Source: Symbiodinium natans (Eukaryota; Sar; Dinophyceae; Suessiales; Symbiodiniaceae). Taken from it: a stretch of 64,000 nt of DNA. The first letter of the stretch is position 1. Each line of letters opens with the position of its first letter. The stretch covers positions 1,177,501 through 1,241,500 of the forward strand of contig CAJNDS010002501.1 of assembly GCA_905221605.1 (NCBI GenBank), written 5' to 3'. Positions 13,035-25,546 of this stretch are shown here, piece by piece. Both the position numbers and the translations under genes were made by a program. Below the pieces are notes generated by a model. It was given only the letters and a program-made list of their open reading frames with translations, had not been told where the DNA came from and made no database searches.

Positions 13035-14560
13035 TGCACTATACTAATGGATGTCAGCTAGAACCGCCGGCCTCCGCCTGAGATAACCTTGGCTGCTAAG
13101 AGCACAAAGGGCTCGTGTTTTGTCTTTTCAGGGAACAATCCGAGTAGTTCTAAACATCAGAGCGCCACCAAAACATAATTTATGCCCATGCTCAGATCAT
13201 CGACATTCCAACCTTGAGCATCTAAAGCCTGACCTACCAACCCAGTCTTAAATTGAGCACACGGTTCATGAGTTGACGTTAGGGTTTAGTTCAAGGTTCT
13301 CGATGTGAACCGGCTTAGCAGCAAAGGCAAAGCGGGAACCATCGAATTCGGAGGGTCTTTTCTTTCTGAAGCAGCCATCGGCATTCACCACGCTTCCCAA
13401 AGCCCAACATAGCTAATAAGGGCTTAGGGTTTTTCGGGCTCCAAAAGCCTTGGGACGACCCCTAGAAGGGACCCTCAATCTTATCCCCCTATATAGCCCC
13501 TCCATAACCCCATATAATATACCTTACATAGTCAGGTGGACCAGTATGATCCTCTGATGGTTGCAGACGACGGGCAGCTGAAGAGCGCCTCCGATCTCAC
13601 GCTGCCCTCAGAGAGGCATCAGAGAAGCTTCGGGGTGGGGGGCGGGGGGGGGGCGCGAAGGAAGGCTCTTCTGTGGAGTTCACAGGGTAAGGGTGAGTCA
13701 TAAAATGGACAACAGCCAAGGATTGAAACGTTCCTTTTCTGCAAAGGTTGGTGGCAGGGCGTCAGCTTTGCATGTCACAGGCGCACATGTCCCTGACCTC
13801 TCACGATGTCAGGCAACTGCAGTCCTAGCATGAAATGGGCCGCCCTCCCACCCACACGCTCGGTTCTTGTGCATGCAGACAGCACCAGTGACTTCTGTTA
13901 CACTTGGGCTTTTACGGCTCCGGTGCAAAAGAAGCATGGGCCCGAAATCTTGCCTGGATCCTTCGCCCTGAGGCCTGGAATCAACTCTGACCGCCTGGGA
14001 TTCTTTGCGTTTAAAACGACGTTTTTTACATTTGTTCCGGTCTTGGGAAGGTAGGGTCTAAGCTTATATAATTAGGGTTCGAGGTCGGCAAGCTTATCCT
14101 TCTCCTTGCAGAACCAAGGTCAGACGGTTTCCGAGACTTCCTTGCAGATGACACTGATGGCGGGCAGCAGCCATTTTCTCAAGTTCGACGGGGTGAAGCT
14201 TCACTACGCAGTGCATTCTTTCTTTCTTGGTGGTCGTGGTGGTCGTGGTGTTTTGATTCTTCGGGTTAGCCCGACTCTGCGTGTTTGAGCCATGAGGAAC
14301 CGACCTGCCACCTTCGGATATCGTTGGGATCCAGACGCCATCCTCAGCGTAGAGGCAAATTGCAAGGGCATGCAGCTCCTTGCCCTCGGAATGTGTGGGT
14401 TCAGGAGCAGCTTGTTTGCTGGGTTCTTGTTCAGGAGCTTCGATTAAGCTACCAACCACTTGCTATGCCCGCTCAACCCAAATCAAAGATCGCAGGTATG
14501 AAGCCTGTTGTAATGAGAGACAGGCACCCAAATTTGGGAGTGGTAAAGCAAGAAAAACAA
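13035..14560. other. Region without recognisable genes
   Basis: Unique-looking sequence with a short poly-G tract near 13,636-13,652. Frames of 60-120 codons occur but have no recognisable motif. Confidence 0.5.
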
Positions 14561-14998
14561 GGGGGGCGGGGTGTGGGGGGGTGGTGGGGGTGGGTTGGGG
14601 TTGGGGGTTGGGGTGGGGTTGGGGTGGGGGTTGGGGGTGGGGGGGTGGGGGTTGGGGTGGGGGTTGGGGGTGCTGGCCAGACCCCTCCGCCAAGAAGGGC
14701 ACCTGGCCAAGGGCCCCCGGGGCCAGGGCCCCCCAAGGGCTGGGCGGCCGCCAAATCGCAAAACCGCGGACCCCACCCCAACCCCCACCCCAACCCCCAA
14801 CCCCCAACCCCCACCCCAACCCCCACCCCAACCCCCAACCCCAACCCACCCCAACCCACCCCAACCCCCACCCCCCAACCGGTTGGGGGTGGGGTGGGGG
14901 GTGGGGGGTGGGCGTGGTGGGGTGGGGGTGGGGTGGGTGGGGTGGGGTGGGGGGTGGGGGGGGTGGGGTGGGGTGGGGGGGTGGGGTGGGGAGGGAAA
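14560..14998. repeat. GGGGTTGGGG-type G-rich / C-rich / G-rich block
   Basis: Three blocks of strong strand asymmetry: G-rich with GGGGTTGGGG words (about 14,563-14,672), a spacer of about 100 bases of ordinary composition, C-rich with the complementary CCCCAACCCC words (about 14,771-14,880), then G-rich again (about 14,881-14,993). The first two can pair into a long hairpin, and so can the last two. The long Gly/Trp/Val-rich and Pro/Thr/Asn-rich frames that run through in all frames come from composition. Confidence 0.9.
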
Positions 14999-14999
14999 A

Positions 15000-15819
15000 T
15001 CCTATCGCGCTTCTGTATGTTGGTTGGCTCGTTTTACTGTCTCCTGCTCCTGATTATCAGGTCGAGGTTCTTTTCTACAAACTCACTGATTCTGTTTCAC
15101 ACCCTGAAATATATCTCGTCGAAGACTACAGCATCATACCCCCATGGAGACATTTTGTTCCGGCCTTTCCTCTCCAACGGCCGTGCCCCAAAAACTTATT
15201 GACTGCAACAGCCTCCTTATCAAATGTCTTAGCCAACCCTAAACCCTGAATCCTGAATCCTGAACCCTGAACGAACATACGACTGGCCCGATCTAGGGAG
15301 CATTTTTGCCTGGTCATCGCATGTTATTGGTTTGCGAATTAAAAGTATCCCTATGATGTCTGGCACATCTTATAATCGTCTTGTCTCTTCAGGGTTTAGG
15401 GTTGAGGGTTGAGGGTTTAGGGTAGTTTAGGGTTTAGGGTTAGGGTAGCGCTCGTTCGCCTTTGGTTCGTATCAGTCGGGTGGAAGCAGTATCACCACTT
15501 CCTTGAGTATCCGCCGGTTCCCGATCCCTTCTGGATGCCAGTTTAGGTTTTGAGGGTTCAAGGCTTCACACCATCAGGTTGGGTGTCGGTTTTTCCCCAT
15601 CCTCCACATGGATGAATCTGAGCAGCCTAGAATCAAACATGGCGACAGCTGCTTGGAAGTGGTGGGTTACACGGCGAACTTTGTGCCATGTGCCCCTTTG
15701 GCTTCGTTAGTTTGGGGAGGGTTTGGGATTTATAGATAGTGCATGCGAGCATTTGCAAAGAATAACATTGTTTCCAATCAACCCCCCCCCCCTCCTTGAT
15801 CTTTTCCGCCTGGGCACCT

Positions 15820-15864
<45 letters not shown>

Positions 15865-18714
15865 CCACCCCCCCAACGACGCACGCCTGGACAGTATTCC
15901 ATCCTTCTTGTTCCTGGCAAGCCCATCGGGAAGAGAAACTTGACAATGAATTCAGATGCCGAATGGATGATCTTGCGCAAATCAACAGTCGCATGAGGCA
16001 ATCACTCGGGTCGAGCTGTCAATCCTTTCCGCGCCACTGAGAGATCGAAGTTGTCCGTTATCATGCACTCAGCCAAGCTTGGCATCCGGGCCAGTTACAG
16101 CATCCAATGTCATTTGTGTTTGCGGTCATGTGTTCGGAACTGTTCGGCGGCCTGCATGTTGAAGAAATTGGTCATTCTGTGAGTCATCCCTGTCATTGGC
16201 AATCCACACGAAGCTTCGAAGGCATTCTGGAGGCTCTTCCTGCATCGCAAGCCCCAGGCCGGCATCGAACCGTCCAATGATACCAATCCCTCCGGACCAT
16301 TCGAGTGACCTAATGACACTTCAGAGCCTGCAGCGGTGACGGCACCAATCGCTCCACTCGTCACAGTGACGTCCACTGAACCTCGGTAATCTACGGGGTC
16401 ATGTACTCAGACACCCGAAGCGACCGGCTCATCCAAATCTTATCTGGGTGACCCTGGCAGTAGCAGACTGTTGAAGTGAACTCAGTCCACTCATTCTCGT
16501 AGATGGCGATACCTTGCCTGGACAGGCATGGGCTGAGGCCTTGGTCTTGCATACTCAGGCATGTTCATGTACACCGTCTGTGAAGGTCTAAACTTGTATA
16601 CCACTTCAGCCACCAAGACTCACCTTCACGCTTTTCCATCGCAGCGTCATCCTCCGAGAAGATGCTCAGAAAGGCTTTGGTCGTCCTAGCAGCCAGAAGT
16701 TGAAAGGGTGCTAAGCACAGTGAAGCAAAAGGCTGTGTCCCTTTGCCATACGCTCTTCGGACTCAGGATTTCAGTAGCGACCACCAGTCCTGGTGCTTTT
16801 CGTCCAAGTCGCAACTCGACTGCTCAGCAGTATGCAGCATTTTACTTCGTTATGAGGGGATTACGCTTGAAACTCCCCTGCGGTGCCCAAGTAGCCCTGC
16901 TAAGACACGCTGACCCCTAAACCCTCTACCACGATGCCTTTTGTTGCACTGGCTATCCTTAACTTTCGCCCTCAGGTCCTCAAACCCAAAGCCACCCAAA
17001 CTCCTGAAGTCCTGCCTAAATTTCATAGCTTCATAAACAGCTCCCTGAAGCCCTGGTCCCCAATAGCCTCACAAGGCCAAACCCAAATCTACACAACAAC
17101 GTTCCGGAGGGATCTGCATTCATTTGCGTATCTTGGAAGCATCTCAGCTTTCTGACTATCTTTTGTCAAGCGTTGTGTAGGGTGCCTAGCCGTTCCAGAT
17201 GACCCCAGCATCTTCAGTGGGCACATTGTGACTTTCGGGTCTTGTTATGTGGTTTGCAGATTCCAGTCTGTTGGTTGCCGCACAAACAAGTTCATGCTCA
17301 TCAATGCTTTGTGTTGCCTCTGCTGCTCATGATTCGTGACGTAAGGCGGATGGGAAATGCTTGTACCCGTCAGGATATACGGAACATTGGGACTGGCAGT
17401 ATTCCCAATCTATTACCTGGGAAGGCGTATTCCAATACAGCCTCATTCCTGGCAAGAATGCTTCGGAAACAGACTCGGATATGGTGCCACTCCTGCAGTG
17501 CAGCTCGGCCGTTCTTCGGGGATGCACATTTCTCTGTCCAACTTTCAATTTCTTGGTTCTTGGTTCTTAAGTACCAGAAAGAGACCATCGAGGCAGGAAG
17601 CCTCGCGCTACACAGGGTACACAGGGCGACTGCCTCTTCTATCAAAAGCCGGACAGATGCACGGATCCCACGCCACCTCTCCCACAGGGCCTCTCAGGGA
17701 CTTTCCTGGCAGAGCCCCTGAACGCAACATCCTACACTTCCTGGCGTCTGCGATCTGCCAGGAGCCTTGGCCACAAAGGGTACACGCGAGGCCCCTTGTG
17801 CTTCTCCAGCTTCAGCATATCGACTCAGCAACTGTGGCACCAAGGAACACCGCAATGTGCTTGGCGGCGGCCGGAGGCATCCTTCAGACTAACGCCTGCT
17901 CTGCAGAGGAGCGCTGGAGCGTGCCGAGTTTCGGGTTTGCGGCCTTTGGGGTTTCGGGTTTCTTGGAAACTTCAACGGCCCAAACCTCAAATACTGGTGA
18001 AGCCCGCACGAACAACCTAGGAGAACTCAACTTTGTAGCTCAACCTTGAAATTTTAAGCAGCTTCTGCCGGCCACAGTTCCAGCAAAGCAATTGTACCCC
18101 TGAAGACGCCCCGTGGAGACGAGTGTCCGTGGAAACAGGTGTTTCAAAGTTGGATTGGGCGGGGGAGGGGGGAGGGGGGGAAAGCGCGTTTTTTCTTCAT
18201 CATACAGTGCTCAAAGTTTAGCTCATCTGTGCTTGTCCACCAACTCTGACTGGTTTGGAGTTGAGGGTTAAAGCACATCTTTGTCAGCCTCAACCCCAAT
18301 ACTCAACCCTAAAACTCGCAATTCAAGCTTTAACCTTTAACCCTTGAAAGCTAAAGGCTTAAACTCTCAACCCCTGAAACCCTAAACCCATGAAACCCTA
18401 AACCCATGAAACCCTAAACCCCTAAACTTAAACCCGAAACCCTAAGCAAAAAACATTGCCTCAAAGGAGCTCCGGATGCTGAGGGCCCGAGATGCCAACA
18501 GCGAGCTTTTCAGCACCCTCGGCCTTCATTGGCCTTTGTTTGCTTCAGGGTTTCAGAAGGTTTCAGAGGGCTTTAAGGGGGTTGATGGGGGTTCAAGGGG
18601 GTTTCCGGGTGTTTCGGGTTTAGGGGCTTTCAACAGTTTTTGGGCGTCAGGGTTTTTTGTTGCATCTTGATTCCTGAGCTCTGAGAGCCCTGCGAAGTCG
18701 GAACTCCTGAACCT
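15000..18714. other. Region without confident genes
   Basis: Holds a 41-base poly-C tract (15,822-15,862), a few telomere-like patches (15,395-15,450) and several mid-length open frames. The longest (17,357-18,049, 230 codons) has no recognisable domain. A different frame over 17,361-17,530 has a more protein-like composition. Real small exons may be present around 16.1-16.4 and 17.3-17.6 kb, but I cannot support a gene. Confidence 0.4.
15822..15862. repeat. Poly-C tract of 41 bases
   Basis: An uninterrupted C run. Comparable G or C homopolymers occur at about 11,890-11,905, 19,610-19,623, 20,217-20,236 and 62,297-62,320, so long G/C homopolymers recur in this genome. Confidence 0.95.
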
Positions 18715-18757
18715 CGAAGCCCTAAACCCTAAACCCTAAACCCTAAACCCTAAACCC
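18360..18757. repeat. CCCTAAA patches, intact and decayed
   Basis: Repeated phrases of CCCTAAACCC followed by ATGAAA (18,376-18,432), then a cleaner CCCTAAA run at 18,719-18,757. The first patch suggests a longer unit made of a telomere word plus ATGAAA. Confidence 0.75.
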
Positions 18758-20270
18758 GAATCAGGCATTCCCGGCATTCACGCCGCCCTCAACGCCACGC
18801 TGGCAGCGAGTGAAGTCCGGAAATCGGCCCAGGATCTGACCTCAAGCCAGACCCTGTCTCCCTTGTGGTTCCTCCGCTGAGTTTGGGGGATTGGGGGGGC
18901 CCGAAGGTCTTAAGCTGCAGTTCTCACACTCTTGGGGTGGGAACTCCGTGGGTCCTTACAGAAACGGTCAAAGACTTCGGGTGCTCAATAAAGCAGCCAA
19001 GAATTCCCAGCAGTTATTGCGCAGAAGAACATCCAATGTCGTGTACAGCTATGAAGTTTTGCCTACGGAGACCTGCACCGCCGAAACTCACCTGGGAATG
19101 TCTGGATCAACTAAATGAGATTCCTGACTACAAGTATTGTGATGGCTGGTGCTCCTTTCCCCTGCGTCCCAAGTCCGTTTCTCCCCCGGAAGTCCCGAAA
19201 CACTGGACTCGACTGGCCAAGTAAGGTATTTGTCCTTCAGCCGGAACTGCGAGAGGAACGCTCTCGGCTCCCTCCGATTCGGGAAAGGGAATTCCTGGGA
19301 GGGCTGTATCCTTGCGCCCACTGGAAAGGATGCCAAGGAGACCAACAAGGGTCGTCGGGTTAGGCTGCGACTTTTGGGGCTTCACACTCACAAGTCACAA
19401 CAATAAGGTTTCGCTTTTGCGAGGAAACGCCGCTGCTCGCACATCAAAGTCAGAGAAATGAGATTAGGAAGAAGTTATTCTTCGCTCATGTTCCCCATGT
19501 GGGAAATGCAGAGTTCAGGGGCAATACCTCCAGACACTAAGCCTGAAACCAGATCCAGTATAGATTGAAAAGCTCCTGGGCCTTTGACACACAAAATTTG
19601 AACACTCAACCCCCCCCCCCCCCTCAACCTTTTTTTTCAGGAGGGGAAGACGATCATTGTGCCCTCCCTGCGCTTTGAGTACCTTCGGCCGCCTTGCAAC
19701 CTTTCTTGGGGTTTATGAGGCTCAGGGTGACCAAAGTACCCATCGGAGGAGTGCAGAAGAGTGCGGCTTCAGCTTCATAAACCCTAAACCCTAAACCCTA
19801 AACCCGTTTTAGGGATCCCTCAACCCTGCAGCGGCCGTTCTGTTGAGGTTAAAGTGCGAAGATGCTTTAACACGTCACCCCACGGCCTGAAGGTATGAGG
19901 GCTCCTGCCTCAGCACGCAGCCATTCTCGAAAGACTACCTCCAGTTCCAGGCTCCACCCTGTGATCCGCCCCTTGGATTACTTACGTGTTCTTACTAGCA
20001 AATTAGGGAACCGGGGTCCCTAAAATAGCCCTTAAGGGGGCGGGAAAGAGGCTTAGAGGTTACAAGGTACTTGTAGCTCCCCACTTCCCGATGAAGAACG
20101 AGTAAGTTCCCTAAAGACCCCGGGTCTCCTAAGGCCTGAAGCCAAAAAAAAATCAGGGGCATCACTAGAGGCCAAAAGTTTGAAGCGTGAAGAGTTATAT
20201 GGGGGTTTCCGAAATTGGGGGGGGGGGGGGGGGGGCTACGAAGGTAGAACATGTACTATTTGGCGCCCCC
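18758..20270. other. Region without recognisable genes
   Basis: Open frames near 18.86-19.4 kb have no identifiable domain. A short CCCTAAA patch lies at about 19,779-19,803. A poly-G run (about 20,217-20,236) ends some 45 bases before the palindromic satellite begins. Confidence 0.5.
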
Positions 20271-20281
20271 CTGTGTGGACT

Positions 20282-23240
20282 TTAATGTGCTAGTGGACTT
20301 TAATATTAAAGTCCACTACGAGACTTTAATCTTTAATGTGCAGCCTGAGACTTTAATATTAAAGTCCCAGCCCGCACATTAAAGATTAAAGTCCAGGTGG
20401 TGGCCCCTCAGGCGTGAGCCCAGAAAGACTTTAATATTCAAATATTAAAGTTTTTAATTATTAAAGTCCCGGCCGAGACTTTAATCTTTAATGTGCAGCC
20501 TGGGACTTTAATATTAAAGTCCCAGCCTGCACATTAAAGATTAAAGTCCAGGTGGTGAGTCCAGGTGGTGGCCCCTCAGCCGTGAGCCCAGAAAGACTTT
20601 AATATTCAAATATTAAAGTTTTTAATTATTAAAGTCCCGGCCGAGACTTTAATCTTTAATGTGCAGCCTGGGACTTTAATATTAAAGTCCCAGCCCGCAC
20701 ATTAAAGATTAAAGTCCACGTGGTGAGTCCAGGTGGTGGCCCCTCAGGCGTGAGCCCAGAAAGACTTTAATATTCAAATATTAAAGTTTTTAATTATTAA
20801 AGTCCCGGCCGAGACTTTAATCTTTAATGTGCAGCCTGGGACTTTAATATTAAAGTCCCAGCCTGCACATTAAAGATTAAAGTCCACGTGGTGAGTCCAG
20901 GTGGTGGCCCCTCAGGCGTGAGCCCAGAAAGACTTTAGTATTCAAATATTAAAGTTGTTAATTATTAAAGTTCCGGCCGAGACTTTAATCTTTAATGTGC
21001 AGCCTGGGACTTTAATATTAAAGTCCCAGCCTGCACATTAAAGGTTAAAGTCCAGGTGGTGGGTCCAGATGGTGGCCTCTCAGGCGTGAGCCCAGAAAGA
21101 CTTTAATATTCAAATATTAAAGTTTTTAATTATTAAAGTCCCGGCCGAGACTTTAATCTTTAATGTGCAGCCTGGGACTTTAATATTAAAGTCCCAGCCT
21201 GCACATTAAAGATTAAAGTCCAGGTGGTGGCCCCTCAGGCGTGAGCCCAGAAAGACTTTAATATTCAAATATTAAAGTTTTTAATTATTAAAGTCCCGGC
21301 CGAGACTTTCATCTTTAATGTGCAGCCTGGGACTTTAATATTAAAGTCCCAGCCTGCGCATTAAAGATTAAAGTCCAGGTGGTGGGTCCAGGTGGTGGCC
21401 GCTCAGGCGTGAGCCCAGAAAGACTTTAACATTCAAATATTAAAGTTTTTAATTATTAAAGTCCCGGCCGAGACTTTACTCGTTAATGTGCAGCCTGGGA
21501 CTTTCATATTAAAGTCCCAGCCTGCACATTAAAGATTAAAGTCCAGGTGGTGGCCCCTCAGGCGTGAGCCCAGAAAGACTTTAATATTAGAATATTAAAT
21601 TTTTTAATTATTAAAGTCCCGGCCGAGACTTTAATCTTTAATGTGCAGCCTGAGACTTTAATATTAAAGTCCCAGGCTGCACATTAAAGGATAAAGTCTC
21701 GGCCGAGACTTTAATAATTAAAAACTTTAATATTTGAATATTAAAGTCTTTCTGGGCTCACGCCTAAGAGGCCACCACCTGGACCCACCACCTGGACTTT
21801 AATCTTTGATGTGCAGGCTGGGACTTTAATATTAAAGTCTCTGGCTGCACATTAAAGCTTAAAGTCACGGCCGGGACTTTAATAATTAAAAACTTTAATA
21901 TTTGAATATTAAAGTCTTTCTGGGATCACGCCTGAGAGGCCACCACCTGGACTCACCACCTGGACTTTAATCTTTAATGTGCAGGCTGGGACTTTAATAT
22001 TAAAGTCCCAGGCTGCACATTAAAGATTAAAGTCTCGTCCGGGACTTTAATAATTAAAAACTTTAATATTTGAATATTAAAGTCTTTCTGGGCTCACGGC
22101 TGAGGGGCCACCACCTGAACTCACCACGTGGACTTTAGTCTTTAATGTGCAGGCTGGGACTTTAATATTAAAGTCCCAGGCTGCACATTAAAGATTAAAG
22201 TCTCGGCCTGGACTTTTAATAATTAAAAACTTTGATATTTGAATATTAAAGTCTTTCTGGGCTCACGGCTGACGGGCCACCACCTGGACTCACCACCTGG
22301 ACTTTAATCGTTAATGTGCGGGCTGGGACTTTAATATTAAAGTCACAGGCTGCACATTAAAGATTAAAGTCTCGGCCGGGACTTTAATAATTAAAAACTT
22401 TAGTATTTGAATATTAAAGTCTTTCTGGGCTCACGGCTGAGGGGCCACCACCTGGACTCACCACCTGGACTTTAATCTTTAATGTGCAGGCTGGGACTTT
22501 AATATTAAAGTCCCAGGCTGCACATTAAAGATTAAAGTCTCGGCCGGGACTTTAATAATTAAAAACCTTAATATTTGAATATTAAAGTCTTTCTGGGCTC
22601 ACGGCTGAGGGGTCACCGCCTGGACTCACCACCTGGACTTTAATCTTTAATGTGCAGGCTGGGACTTTAATATTAAAGTCCCAGGCTGCACATTAAAGAT
22701 TAAAGTCTCGGCCGGGACTTTAATAATTAAAAACTTTAATATTTGAATATTAAAGTCTTTCTGGGCTCACGGCTGAGGGGTCACCGCCTGGACTCACCAC
22801 CTGGACTTTAATCTTTAAATGTGCAGGCTGGGACTTTAATATTAAAGTCCCAGGCTGCACATTAAAGATTAAAGTAAGTCTCGGCCGGGACTTTAATAAT
22901 TAAAACTGTAATATTTGTCTCACGGCTGAGGGGCCACCACCTGGACTCACCGCTTGGACTTTAATCTTTAATGTGCAGGCTGGGACTTTAATATTAAAGT
23001 CCCAGGCTGCACATTAAAGATTAAAGTCTCGGCCGGGACTTTAATAATTAAAAACTTTAATATTTGAATATTAAAGTCTTTCTGGGCTCACGCCTGAGGG
23101 GCCACCACCTGGACTCACCACCTGGACTTTAATCTTCAATGTGCAGGCTGGGACTTTAATATTAAAGTCCCAGGCTGCATATTAAAGTCAATAATTAAAA
23201 GCTTTAATATTTGAATATTAAAGTCTTTCTGGGCTCACGC
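20282..23240. repeat. Palindrome-based satellite forming a 3-kb inverted repeat
   Basis: A tandem array with units of about 150-170 bases. Each unit contains the perfect palindrome GGACTTTAATATTAAAGTCC, flanked by arms that pair with each other (ATGTGCAGCC and its complement), a TATTCAAATATT palindrome, and a spacer with GCGTGAGCCCAGAAAG. Eight units run in this orientation (spacer near 20,411, 20,581, 20,748, 20,916, 21,082, 21,240, 21,409 and 21,560). Ten run inverted (near 21,751, 21,918, 22,085, 22,250, 22,420, 22,587, 22,756, 22,915, 23,080 and 23,228). The switch is near 21,660. No gene lies inside. Confidence 0.95.
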
Positions 23241-23537
23241 CTGAGGGGCCCTTAAAAATCAGGTGATTTGGGTAGGCTAGATATCAGAACTTAGTTTTCA
23301 GGACTTGCGTTGTCAGGAAGTTTTGCATTCGACTCGAGTCACGGAGGATTCGGATAGGCTAGGTAACACAACTGAGGTTTCACAGACTATATTCGAATAT
23401 TATTGTTCAGGTTTACATGACTAGCTGACAGTCCGATACAGGAACCTGAGAGTTAATTGAATCGCCGCAGACCTACAAATGGCCAAGGGCTTCAACAGCG
23501 AAGCCTAGCACGGCTGAAGACGCCGTGTAAAGAAGCC

Positions 23538-24062
23538 ATGCCGCGCAGGAAGTGCACAGGCTGTGGCAAGTACGGCAGAGACAGGTGCACTTGTGATTTG
23601 TGGTGTCTTCACGTCCGCGCACGTTGAACAGAAGAAAGGGAAACGGTGCAAGGCAGACTCTGGCACGCAGTCAGGACAGCCAGCAGCGCCAGCTTTGTCC
23701 ACTCCTCCTGAAGTGTCTACTTCTCCAGAAACCTTGCGGAGTACACCTTCAAGTTCTTCAAAAACACCGACAGGCTCCGAATCGCTTGCGCCCGCGCCCG
23801 CTGTACAGAAGAAAGTGAACGCGTGCAAGGCAGACTCAGGAGTGCAGTCAGGACAGCCAGCAGCAGCGCAAGCTCCGTCCACTCCCCCGAGGCGTTTACT
23901 TCTCCAGGAACTTCCCGGAGTACACCTTCAGCTTCAGAAACACCGACAGTCTCCGGCTCACTTGTGCCCGGCCCCTGTGTGCAGAAGAAAGTGAGAAAAG
24001 GCAATGCAGACGAAGAGGATTTCTATTTGATTATTAAATTATTAAATTCCATCCAAGGATAA
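23538..24062 (+). pseudogene. Small Cys-rich/Ser-Thr-Pro-rich protein gene, broken by frameshifts
   Basis: An ATG at 23,538 opens a short frame beginning MPRRKCTGCGKYGRDRCTC, a CxxC...CxC cluster that looks like a small zinc-binding start. This frame stops near 23,625. A second frame then carries two tandem repeats of about 190 bases, each encoding a QKK-x-KADSG-x-QSGQPAA segment and a Ser/Thr/Pro-rich segment. In the second repeat the reading frame jumps by one base near 23,885, after the STPP motif, and continues in the frame that ends VQKKVRKGNADEEDF. The two breaks could be decay or unrecognised small introns. I do not recognise the protein. It lies about 300 bases past the palindromic satellite. 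Confidence 0.4.
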
Positions 24063-25205
24063 AATTGTCTCCAGATCTGGGCCTGAGTGCTGCAGCAGAA
24101 GGAATTCATAATTTCACAATTTATTTTTCCTGAGAGGGATTTCTATCTAATCATTAAACCCGTACGGGTTGACCGTGCGGTTGGTTGACCGTGCATGAAA
24201 TTGTGCAGTTGAGTGTCCGGCTCCGCGGGGGTTCAGCGAGTCGACGGCCGCAACCCTAAAGCCTCTTCCAAGCCCTCCATCTCCTTTTAAACCTTCTGGG
24301 CCTTAACCAAAAGCCTTTAAGCCGGCTCTGTGTCATGTGGCTCACGTGCTGCTGTGGATGGCCGCGCCGGGTTGCCCAGAACGACCATGCAGGGTTTGGG
24401 TTGTGTAGATGGTTTAGACTTGAATGTCGGGGTTTGGCGGGCCTGCTCGCATGATGGGTTGTTTATAAGCTTCTTTTTCTTCGTGAAGCAAGCCTGCGCC
24501 GCTTAAACGCACGAGGGTGAGGGGTGCACGGCCAACTGGATGTAAGAAATGTCAAGCAATCTATCAAGCAAGCCCCAATCTTTCCAACTCAATCGACCCC
24601 AGGCCCTCCACCATGCAAATGTCGGCACGGTAGACATCTGCAACGTCGAGCCTGGGTAGACGGCTTTGACTCGGAACCCGAAGTCTAAACCCTGAGATCT
24701 TTTTGGAGTTCAGGCTTCCTGAGAAACAGCATGCGTCCACAAAAGGGTTTTAGGGTTCAGCAAAGAAGTCGCAAACCCCCCGCCCTAAACCCTAAGCTGC
24801 GTAGGCCTACCTAAATTCCCGCCGAGGTCTTTGATGGTTTCGGAGGTCCGGAGACTGCCCCGAGAGATACGTCGCGGGATGTGTGGGGTCGCTTCTTGGT
24901 GGCCGTTTTAGAGTTTAGAGTTTCGTGTTTAGGGCGTGGGGTTCAAAGCTCATAGTGTATGGTTGAGAGTCCGTAAACCTGAAGTCCTAAATCCCAAACC
25001 CTAAGCCTTAAACCTCGAACTTTAAGATCTGAGCCCTAGGGGGGAGGTTGTGCGGCTTACGCCGGGTTTACTTGGAAGTTGATATTCGGGTTTACAAGAA
25101 ACAAACATGTCCCATCTTCTTCATCATCCCCATCATCTCTATCATCTCCACTCTTGTCCTTCACATGTCTTCGATCAGCCTTGGCATCAATGATCCCCAT
25201 CAGCT
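24063..25205. other. Region without recognisable genes
   Basis: Ordinary composition with a few telomere-like words (24,785-24,800 and 24,990-25,020). No supported coding region. Confidence 0.5.
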
Positions 25206-25208
25206 TCA

Positions 25209-25323
25209 TCAGCCGCATCATCTTCATCATCTTCATCATCTTCATCATCTTCATCATCTTCATCATCTTCATCATCTTCATCATCTTCATCATCTTCATC
25301 ATCTTCATCATCTTCATCATCTT
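25209..25323. repeat. CATCTT hexamer microsatellite, about 18 units
   Basis: Near-perfect (CATCTT)n. Because the unit is a multiple of three, all frames stay open on both strands, giving Ile/Phe-, His/Leu- and Lys/Met-repeat peptides that I do not take as genes. Confidence 0.95.
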
Positions 25324-25546
25324 AGGGATGCTTGAAAAGAAACAGTGAAGTGAACAGCCTTTCGCCAACCCTAAACTGAAAGCCCTAAACCTTAAATACC
25401 TCGAAACCTAAACCCTAGACAGCAGCTATTTCGGCTCGAGTTGAGAGATATTGCAAGCCTCAACGCGTGCTCTTGTAATTGATGTCTTGAGCTTTCTAGC
25501 CTTCAAAGCTAGCAGCGCCGTCGTAGTCAAACAGCGATCGGGATGG

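Noticed and set aside
14285..15249. Open frames up to 305 codons, Gly/Trp/Val-rich and Pro/Asn/Thr-rich, on both strands
   Set aside because: All frames stay open because GGGGTTGGGG and CCCCAACCCC blocks contain no stop codons. No domain is present.
17357..18049. 230-codon plus-strand open frame
   Set aside because: No recognisable domain, mixed composition, and another frame over part of it looks more protein-like. Length alone is weak evidence here.
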